From Neolewinella aurantiaca (GTDB lineage Bacteria > Bacteroidota > Bacteroidia > Chitinophagales > Saprospiraceae): DNA of 64,000 bases. Positions within the stretch are counted from its first letter, which is position 1. Every line of letters starts with the position of its first letter. The translations under genes were made by a program, and so were the position numbers. Of the stretch, positions 58,607 to 64,000 are shown piece after piece. Location of the stretch: positions 1 through 64,000 of the forward strand of contig NZ_VOXD01000001.1 in assembly GCF_008014675.1 (NCBI RefSeq), in the 5' to 3' direction. Under the pieces are notes generated by a model. That model had not been told where the DNA came from and did not search any database. It worked only from the letters and a program-made list of their open reading frames with translations.

Positions 58607-60643
58607 ATGCGTTTCTTTACCCTGCTCCTTGTTCTTTTTTATTGCACCTGCGTCCGCGCCCAAACAGCGGATACGTTAAGGGTTTACGATGCCCCAACGG
58701 CCACCGTACGCGCCTACGGTGACGGACCACAAGCAAACACAGCCGCTCCCGTCGTCAGGCTTCCGAACTACGAAATTGAACGCTACGATGAATCGTCACT
58801 GCTCTCCGGCCTCAACCGCATCCCCGGCGTCCGCTTCGAAGAGCGGGCCACGGCGAGCTACAGAATCGCCATCCGCGGAGCTTCGCTCCGCGCACCCTTC
58901 GGTGTCAGAAATACCCAGGTGTACTGGAACGGCATCCCCTACGGCGATCCGGGAGGGGACGTGCCGCTGAATTTTCTGGACGCCAGCAACATCGACCGGG
59001 TAGAGGTAATCAAAGGCCCGTCCGGAGGGTTTTACGGCCCCGGAACCGCCGGTACGCTCTTGCTGGAAACGGAATCCATCCGGCAGGAAGGACTGTTCCC
59101 ATCCCAAAAGAGATACGGAGAAGCCAGCATCACCGCCGGCTCGTTCGGTTACCTGCGGGCAGACCTGACGCTGCAAAAACAGCAGGAAGAAAATACGAAC
59201 TACAGCCAGTTTCGTGCCGGTTACCAACGAACCGACGGCTACCGCGACCACAGCGCAATGGACCGCCTTACCCTGCAGTACTCTTCGGTGATAGCGGGTA
59301 AAAAGCAGGGCGACGAAACCAAACTCCACGCCCTTTACACTAAGCTGGATTACGAACTCCCCGGCGGGCTGACCGCAGAGCAATACGCCGACAACCCGCG
59401 CCAGGCACGCCCGGGAAGCGCCGATAAAAATGCCTCGATCCATTACCATAACTTACTGCTTGGCCTGACGAATACGAAGTACCTCGGCCGCTGGAAAGCA
59501 GAAACGGCACTCTATACCACCGGCTTTTACTTCGACCATCCCTTCAACTTCGATTACAAACGCGAGGCCAATCTGGGTGCCGGTGGACGGGTAGCACTTC
59601 GGCGACTGCTGCGTAATGACCTCGACTTTGCCCTGGGTGTGGAAAGCAAACTCCAGTACCGTACCGGTCAGAATTTCACTAACCCCGACGGAACCCGCCC
59701 CGGAGAGCTCAACTTCAGCGACGAGATACTGAGTCAGGAGGGGCTGCTTTTCGGCCAACTGAACTATACCCCCGGAGCGTGGGATTTTCACCTCGGCCTC
59801 AGTAGCAGCCAGCTGGATTATACCATCGACCGAACCTTCGACGCCGACGGAAACACCGGCGAAACAGAGTTCAGTGCCAACCGTCCGCTTTCCCTGCGCT
59901 TAGCCGCAGGGCGTTCCTTTGATTTTGGCTACCTGTACTTCAGCCGGACCGACGGTTTCAGCCCCCCAACCCTCGATGAATTCCGGACCAACGAAGGAAG
60001 CCTCAACGTCAGCCTCGATCCGGAAGTTGGGACGAACTACGAAGTCGGATTCAGAACCAGCATCAGCGATAAGCTCAGTGCTGAGATCAACGTCTTTTAT
60101 TTTGCCCTTGACGAAGCCATCACCAGTTTCACGGACGAGCGGGGAACCCAGTTGTTCCGGAATTCAGGTAAGACGAAACAACAGGGAGTCGAAATTGCGG
60201 CTACGTATCAGGCTCTGAACAGCACGGACCATTCGGTCGATCTGGACTTCTACGGTAGCTACACTTACTACGATTTCACCTACGGCGATTTTCAACAGGG
60301 AGATACTGATTTTACCGGCAACGACATCCCCGGCGCAGTGCCGCAAACCATCAACCTGGAAGCGAACCTTAGCCTGAAAAACGGCCTCTACCTGAACCTT
60401 TTTCACAATTACACCGATGCTGTTCCGCTGAACGACGCGAACGACGTGTTTGCCGATAGTTTTCATCTGCTGCGCGCAAAAATAGGCTGCACATTCAAAG
60501 GCTTTGATGTATTTCTGACGGGGTCCAACCTGCTCGATCAAAAGATGAGCTTTGGCAACGACCTCAATCCTGCCTTCGGCAACCGTTATTACCAACCCGC
60601 TCCGGGCCGAAACTTCCAGGCAGGCATCAGGAAAAGCTGGTAG
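58607..60643 (+). CDS. TonB-dependent outer-membrane receptor
   Basis: A 678-residue receptor with a signal peptide (MRFFTLLLVLFYCTCVRAQ) that carries the dispersed repeat. The plug follows directly, without the carboxypeptidase-like domain ('SLLSGLNRIPGVRFEERA', 'NIDRVEVIKGPSGGFYGPG'). Then comes a 22-strand-type barrel with 'DRLTLQYSSVIAGKKQGDE' and 'TNYEVGFRTSISDKLSAEI', ending 'YQPAPGRNFQAGIRKSW' with the terminal aromatic residue expected for barrel assembly. It should import an iron chelate, vitamin or oligomer using TonB. No substrate clue is near. It is separated from the lactonase gene by 81 bp. Confidence 0.93.
   Translation: MRFFTLLLVLFYCTCVRAQTADTLRVYDAPTATVRAYGDGPQANTAAPVVRLPNYEIERYDESSLLSGLNRIPGVRFEERATASYRIAIRGASLRAPFGVRNTQVYWNGIPYGDPGGDVPLNFLDASNIDRVEVIKGPSGGFYGPGTAGTLLLETESIRQEGLFPSQKRYGEASITAGSFGYLRADLTLQKQQEENTNYSQFRAGYQRTDGYRDHSAMDRLTLQYSSVIAGKKQGDETKLHALYTKLDYELPGGLTAEQYADNPRQARPGSADKNASIHYHNLLLGLTNTKYLGRWKAETALYTTGFYFDHPFNFDYKREANLGAGGRVALRRLLRNDLDFALGVESKLQYRTGQNFTNPDGTRPGELNFSDEILSQEGLLFGQLNYTPGAWDFHLGLSSSQLDYTIDRTFDADGNTGETEFSANRPLSLRLAAGRSFDFGYLYFSRTDGFSPPTLDEFRTNEGSLNVSLDPEVGTNYEVGFRTSISDKLSAEINVFYFALDEAITSFTDERGTQLFRNSGKTKQQGVEIAATYQALNSTDHSVDLDFYGSYTYYDFTYGDFQQGDTDFTGNDIPGAVPQTINLEANLSLKNGLYLNLFHNYTDAVPLNDANDVFADSFHLLRAKIGCTFKGFDVFLTGSNLLDQKMSFGNDLNPAFGNRYYQPAPGRNFQAGIRKSW
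58642..58660 (+). repeat. Dispersed repeat inside a signal peptide (TonB receptor)
   Basis: TTGCACCTGCGTCCGCGCC, identical to copy 3. It is read in frame as C-T-C-V-R-A at the end of the signal peptide. Confidence 0.9.
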
Positions 60644-60650
60644 GTTGAAG

Positions 60651-60707
60651 GCAGCGTACTGAAGGTAGAATGACCATGTCAATATTATTCTTTTTTCTGT
60701 ACGCTGC
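60651..60707. repeat. Short inverted repeat before the lactonase gene
   Basis: GCAGCGTAC (60651-60659) and GTACGCTGC (60699-60707), with GAAGGTAGAATG and CATTCTAACTTC words beside them. It may end the TonB-receptor transcript. Confidence 0.5.
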
Positions 60708-60724
60708 ATTCTAACTTCACGCCC

Positions 60725-61873
60725 ATGAATCGCAACCAGTTATACTTCTGCCTCTTCCTTCTGTCCGGCTTTTTCCAGACCTGTACGCCGAAAGCCGTTG
60801 TTACGGAAGGCATCATTAACAATACCGCCTACATCGGGGCTTACACCCGTGATGAAGGTTGGGTGCACGGAAAGTCAGATGGTATATCTCAGATTACCGT
60901 TGATCCGGAGAGTGGCAGGATTTTGTCGAAGCGATCAATTGCCAGTATGGTGAATCCATCCTTTGTTCTGGAATCGGAGAGCGGCGATTATCTCTACGCG
61001 ATCAGTGAGATGGCCCGCAAGGGCGAGCCGTCCGGTTCCCTGGTTGCGCTCGACATCAACGATGGTTACCGCAAGCTTTCGGAACTGCCAACGGGAGGGA
61101 AAGCTTCCTGTCACGTTGAAGTGGACGGAACCGGGAAGATGCTCATGACCACCAACTACCTGGGGGGCGTGGCGATGGCGTTTCTGCAGAAAGATGATGG
61201 CACACTCGTCGAGACCGACAAGTTTGTCGTGCCCGAAGGCGTAATGCCGGGCAAACAGCCGCACCTTCATTCTTCCAACTTCTCGCCTTCTAACCGCATC
61301 GTTGCGGTAGCGGATCTGGGTCTAGACCGTGTTTGGCTTTTTTACCCGAACCCCGTTACCGGTAAGATCACTCCGCACGCCCAGGGCCACGTACAATTGG
61401 CAAGCGGGGCGGGGCCCCGCCACACGGAATGGTCGGCCGACGGGCAATTCCTCTACGTCATCAACGAACTCAACGGTACGGTAAACGTGCTGAGCTACAA
61501 CGGTGCGGAAGACCGCTTTAACAACATCCAGACGATCTCTACGCTGCCTGAGGGCTTCAGTGGAAAGAACTCCTGTGCCGACATTCACCTTCATCCCAGC
61601 GGCAACTTTCTTTACGGTTCGAACCGGGGGCACAACAGCATCGTAGCTTATACCGTAGACAAAAACAGCGGTAAGCTGGAACTGATTGGTCATCATTCCA
61701 CCGAGGGCGATTTCCCGCGCAACTTCGCCATCGCGCCCTCCGGGAAATTTCTGTACGTTGCCAACCAGAATACCAGCAATATTACCGTACACAGCATCAA
61801 CCAGAAGAGTGGAAAGCTCAAGTCTTTGGGGCAATCCTTCGACATCGCCACGCCAGTCTGCATTGAGTTTTGA
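60725..61873 (+). CDS. Lactonase, 7-bladed beta-propeller family
   Basis: A 382-residue lipoprotein (signal ending FFQTC, Cys19) of the lactonase family that includes 6-phosphogluconolactonase Pgl. Repeated propeller strands are visible, such as 'GQFLYVINELNGTVNVLSY', 'GNFLYGSNRGHNSIVAYTV' and 'GKFLYVANQNTSNITVHSI', with 'PHLHSSNFSPSNRIVAVADL' and 'GPRHTEWSADGQFLYV', which supply the His/Arg of the family. It opens lactone rings to acids. Since it is exported, its substrate is probably an external sugar lactone rather than 6-phosphogluconolactone. Transcribed with its own upstream region after the TonB receptor. Confidence 0.92.
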   Translation: MNRNQLYFCLFLLSGFFQTCTPKAVVTEGIINNTAYIGAYTRDEGWVHGKSDGISQITVDPESGRILSKRSIASMVNPSFVLESESGDYLYAISEMARKGEPSGSLVALDINDGYRKLSELPTGGKASCHVEVDGTGKMLMTTNYLGGVAMAFLQKDDGTLVETDKFVVPEGVMPGKQPHLHSSNFSPSNRIVAVADLGLDRVWLFYPNPVTGKITPHAQGHVQLASGAGPRHTEWSADGQFLYVINELNGTVNVLSYNGAEDRFNNIQTISTLPEGFSGKNSCADIHLHPSGNFLYGSNRGHNSIVAYTVDKNSGKLELIGHHSTEGDFPRNFAIAPSGKFLYVANQNTSNITVHSINQKSGKLKSLGQSFDIATPVCIEF

Positions 61874-61973
61874 GCAATCGGGTTGTTTTCTGATTTAAGT
61901 TGACGTAGCGGTATCTGGCCGCCAGGAATACCCCTGAGAGCAACACGTAGCGTAAACTCTGCGGCGGTCAGTG

Positions 61974-61981
61974 TAACTTCG
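61974..61981 (+). promoter_or_regulatory. -7-like box TAACTTCG, 4 nt before a start codon
   Basis: It is followed by CCCC and then ATG 61986, the same layout as before the RDD gene at 5391. Confidence 0.45.
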
Positions 61982-61985
61982 CCCC

Positions 61986-62564
61986 ATGATTTTACGCTAC
62001 CTCGTTCTCTTCGGCGGCATTGTATTGATGATCACAGGCTGCAACAGCCTGGTGAGCCAAAACTTCGGCACTCATCGTTTGCGGACGCTTGATGTCACAG
62101 AAGCGGACGCCCAGGCCATCGGTGAGGCAGATTTTATCGAGGTCGCAGGTGCAGTGATGGCTAAGGTGGCCGTTACGACCTCAAAGAAAGATTTCTGGGG
62201 CAACACGACCGTTTGTCGCCCGCTGCTCAGTCCCGGACAGCAGCAAAGCCTGAACGCAGGAACCGCCATTGAAACTCAGCTCGTTGTCTGCTTCAAAACC
62301 GAAGACCCGGCTTGCCACGAAGATCCTGCCTGCCTTCCGTACTCAGGAACCAGAGCCATCGGCCTGGTCGGTGAACCGCAAGACGCAGAACAACTGCTGG
62401 CGCAGTTGGCCCAACATCAGATCAGGCTGAAGTCCCCGGTGGTCTTCCTCCAACTGGGAGAAAAACCAATGGCGTGGTACTGGAATTTGCTGATCTTTGT
62501 CGGGGGCATCTGCCTGGCCTTTATTCCGGAGGCGATTCGTCATAACCGCAAAGCATCACCTTGA
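61986..62564 (+). CDS. Membrane-anchored lipoprotein-like protein, unknown
   Basis: A 192-residue protein whose N-terminus MILRYLVLFGGIVLMITGC has a lipobox with Cys19. A second hydrophobic helix near the C-terminus ('WNLLIFVGGICLAFIPEA') ends in a basic tail. Between them is a small Cys-containing domain ('VCFKTEDPACHEDPACLPYS') with several Cys that may pair or bind metal. No family is recognised. The double anchor suggests it sits between membranes or close to the inner membrane. Confidence 0.72.
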   Translation: MILRYLVLFGGIVLMITGCNSLVSQNFGTHRLRTLDVTEADAQAIGEADFIEVAGAVMAKVAVTTSKKDFWGNTTVCRPLLSPGQQQSLNAGTAIETQLVVCFKTEDPACHEDPACLPYSGTRAIGLVGEPQDAEQLLAQLAQHQIRLKSPVVFLQLGEKPMAWYWNLLIFVGGICLAFIPEAIRHNRKASP

Positions 62565-62710
62565 TTCTTTGTCTTTCATTGATACAACTTTTGCAATTAG
62601 CGCAAACTCTCTTAAGGGAGATCGCTTCCCCCGGAAGTACAGCCTTGTTATTCACAATCCTTCCTCTAAAAGCGTTCTTCTGTTTACTTTCCCCCCAATC
62701 AAAATCAACT

Positions 62711-63274
62711 ATGAAACAGTTTTTACTCTTTTCCCTGGCTCTGACCATTACGCTCTTCTCTGCCTGTGGCGACGACGATGATGTGAGCCCTCTTGTCTTC
62801 ATCGGGAACCCCGATGGCTGGATGATCGAAACCATAGAGAGCGATTACCAGGCTCAGGCCGACGCTGCCATTGCGGGTGTTACCGACGAAGAGTTTGCGG
62901 CCGCCGGCCGCACCCGCGCCGGGGTGGCCGCAGAATACGACTCTTTGGTAGCAATTGTGACCCTGGTTGAACCCTGCGATCAGGACGATGGCCTTTTCTT
63001 TTCCGTTGAGGGAGCAACCCAGTTGCTGCGTCGCTTTGAGATTTGCGAAAACGGCGACCTGAACGTCCTCGATGTGTTTCACGCCCGGGCTTATGCACTG
63101 AATGCCAGCGCTACAACGATCACCTTCAGGGATGTAACGGGGGCGAACCCGGTAGTGTACGACGTCGATGAACTGAGCGAAAACAACCTTAGTTTTAGCG
63201 GAACGCGTATGGTTTCCGATACCATTGTCGGAGACTTTTCCTACGATATTCAGTACAACCTGATCGCGAACTAA
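62711..63274 (+). CDS. Lipoprotein of unknown function
   Basis: A 187-residue lipoprotein (signal MKQFLLFSLALTITLFSAC, Cys19), followed by an Asp run 'GDDDD' and 'SPLVFIGNPDGWMIETIES'. It has a helical stretch near residues 45-70 and strands after. Two Cys ('EPCDQDDG' and 'FEICENGDLNVLDVFH') could pair. The C-terminus 'TIVGDFSYDIQYNLIAN' is strand-like. The longer frame from 62561 is rejected. No function is seen. Confidence 0.72.
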   Translation: MKQFLLFSLALTITLFSACGDDDDVSPLVFIGNPDGWMIETIESDYQAQADAAIAGVTDEEFAAAGRTRAGVAAEYDSLVAIVTLVEPCDQDDGLFFSVEGATQLLRRFEICENGDLNVLDVFHARAYALNASATTITFRDVTGANPVVYDVDELSENNLSFSGTRMVSDTIVGDFSYDIQYNLIAN

Positions 63275-63283
63275 AAACCTTCT

Positions 63284-63344
63284 GAGCTTCTGGGGCGGGC
63301 CAAAAGAACCGCGCGCAAGCCGGGAACTCCCGCCCCAGAGGCTC
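63284..63344. terminator. GC-rich hairpin after the 62711 gene
   Basis: CTGGGGCGGG (63290-63299) pairs with CCCGCCCCAG (63329-63338) and is extended by GAGC/GCTC across a 2-nt mismatch. The loop is 29 nt. It probably ends the upstream gene. Confidence 0.65.
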
Positions 63345-63348
63345 GGGT

Positions 63349-63389
63349 TGGTTCCAATGTTGCACCGCAGGTGCAATTATACCGGAACC
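63349..63389. repeat. Nested hairpin containing the repeat core
   Basis: TTGCACCGCAGGTGCAA (63360-63376) is a palindrome made of two facing halves of the dispersed repeat. It is enclosed by GGTTCC (63349-63354) and GGAACC (63384-63389). Confidence 0.65.
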
Positions 63390-63542
63390 AAAGTGGTTTG
63401 GGACTTTATCGCTTGTTATCGCGGCGTCTGGCGGCGTTGCTGAAAACCTTACCTGGCTCAGGCCAGGCGCGGCTTTCAGCGCCTTACCAGCCACCACGCT
63501 AACGGCGCGCTAATTGTTCCAAACCACTTCGTTTCCGGTATA
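63378..63542. repeat. Almost fully palindromic 165-bp element
   Basis: Read from its two ends, this segment is an imperfect inverted copy of itself along the whole length. The outer 27 bp (TATACCGGAA, then AAGTGGTTTGG) match closely, the middle matches with many G-T-type changes, and the centre is CCTGG-CTCAGG-CCAGG. It separates the 62711 lipoprotein gene from bshB1 and has no open frame. It could fold as one long RNA hairpin, or be a small insertion element. Confidence 0.8.
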
Positions 63543-63605
63543 CCGTCGGGGAACCAAAAACCTTCAGCCGGCAAAAATCGTTTCTTTCCCTTTACCCCGT
63601 GCCTT

Positions 63606-64000
63606 ATGAAAGTAGATATTCTTGCCATCGGCGTCCACCCCGACGACGTCGAGCTCAGCTCCTGCGGAACCCTTCTTCGCCACGCCGATCTCGGCTATAC
63701 CTTTGGCTTGCTCGATCTCACCCGCGGTGAACTCGGAAGCCGTGGTACCGGCGAAATCCGAACCGTAGAAGCGTATAACGCTGCAAAAAAGATGGGCGCG
63801 AAATTCCGGGAAAACCTGGACCTGCCCGACGGGTTCATGACCTATAGCGAGGAAAACCTGCGCAAGATCATTACCGTTCTTCGCCGCTGCCAACCGAAGA
63901 TTGTTCTCGCCAATGCACTTGGCGACCGGCACCCGGACCACGGGCGCGCCGCCAAACTCGTTGCCGACGCCTGTTTTTATAGTGGCCTCGTTAAGATCGA
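63606..64000 (+). CDS. bshB1: N-acetylglucosaminyl-malate deacetylase, 5' part
   Basis: The first 131 codons of BshB1, cut by the window edge. It carries out the second step of bacillithiol synthesis, removing acetyl from GlcNAc-malate to give GlcN-malate. The zinc-binding start 'DILAIGVHPDDVELSSCGT' is clear (His and two Asp), followed by 'LLDLTRGELGSRGTGEIRT' and 'AKKMGAKFRENLDLPDG', and then the His of 'GDRHPDHGRAAKLV'. This indicates that the organism makes bacillithiol as low-molecular-weight thiol, as many Bacteroidota do. Neighbouring bsh genes would be expected to the right, outside the window. Confidence 0.93.
   Translation, partial: MKVDILAIGVHPDDVELSSCGTLLRHADLGYTFGLLDLTRGELGSRGTGEIRTVEAYNAAKKMGAKFRENLDLPDGFMTYSEENLRKIITVLRRCQPKIVLANALGDRHPDHGRAAKLVADACFYSGLVKI

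Noticed and set aside
62143-62160. GGTCGCAGGTGCAGTGATGG-like sequence in a gene
   Set aside because: It matches only the CGCAGGTGCA half of the dispersed repeat and is explained by the codons for V-A-G-A-V.

Overview
The window looks like a chromosomal segment of a marine-type Bacteroidota, most like the Saprospiria/Lewinella group. The reasons are the TAnnTTTG-type -7 promoter boxes, the weakness of Shine-Dalgarno signals, a type B type-IX-secretion sorting domain (20030-22378), TonB-dependent receptors with carboxypeptidase-regulatory-like N-termini, a FG-GAP/ASPIC-UnbV lipoprotein, a GH109-type Tat-exported oxidoreductase and a bacillithiol-pathway deacetylase (bshB1). The genus is inferred. 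No rRNA, tRNA or CRISPR array was seen.

Layout. 1-513 is the end of an IS21-type insertion sequence that has cut a DUF3224-like gene. 650-9477 holds a lipoprotein, ahcY, a ChaN-like protein, a Tudor-like protein, an exported peptide-deformylase homologue, an RDD membrane protein, a five-unit repeat block and a copper-type P-ATPase. 9660-14519 holds sdaA, a two-repeat hypothetical, lpdA, a 770-bp gene-free nest of repeats and a DtxR-type regulator. 14743-24414 is mostly envelope or secreted proteins, including a secreted caspase-like protein. 24492-30104 holds a fused ABC ATPase, an HsdR-N-like nuclease-fold protein, an ACP-phosphodiesterase homologue, ppk and a DinB-like protein. 30109-34415 is a two-gene operon of a caspase/alpha-beta-hydrolase fusion followed by an effector-associated-domain/CHAT protease. 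It is preceded by 1.26 kb of gene-free DNA with strong hairpins. 35676-38683 is a four-gene signalling operon (unknown protein, membrane protein, histidine kinase, LuxR-type regulator). 38758-64000 is a mixed run of exported enzymes, two TonB receptors, CtpA-type protease, haloperoxidase-like PAP2 protein, uvrC, a ketoacyl synthase, a lactonase and the start of bshB1.

Two signals go beyond ordinary gene content. First, the caspase-hydrolase plus EAD-CHAT operon has the architecture of a suicidal or immune conflict module: two caspase-fold proteases and a serine hydrolase. Second, a 19-nt sequence, TTGCACCTGCGNNCGCGCC, recurs about eighteen times in either orientation. It usually points at the start of a gene, often sits in facing-away pairs around intergenic spacers, and in three unrelated secreted proteins lies inside the signal-peptide codons, giving the peptide CTCV(F/R/L)A. 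Several imperfectly palindromic 140-165 bp elements (9485-9626, 13484-13624, 63378-63542) add to a picture of a genome rich in small non-coding repeats.

All functions come from reading motifs by eye. No search, alignment or structure prediction was run.
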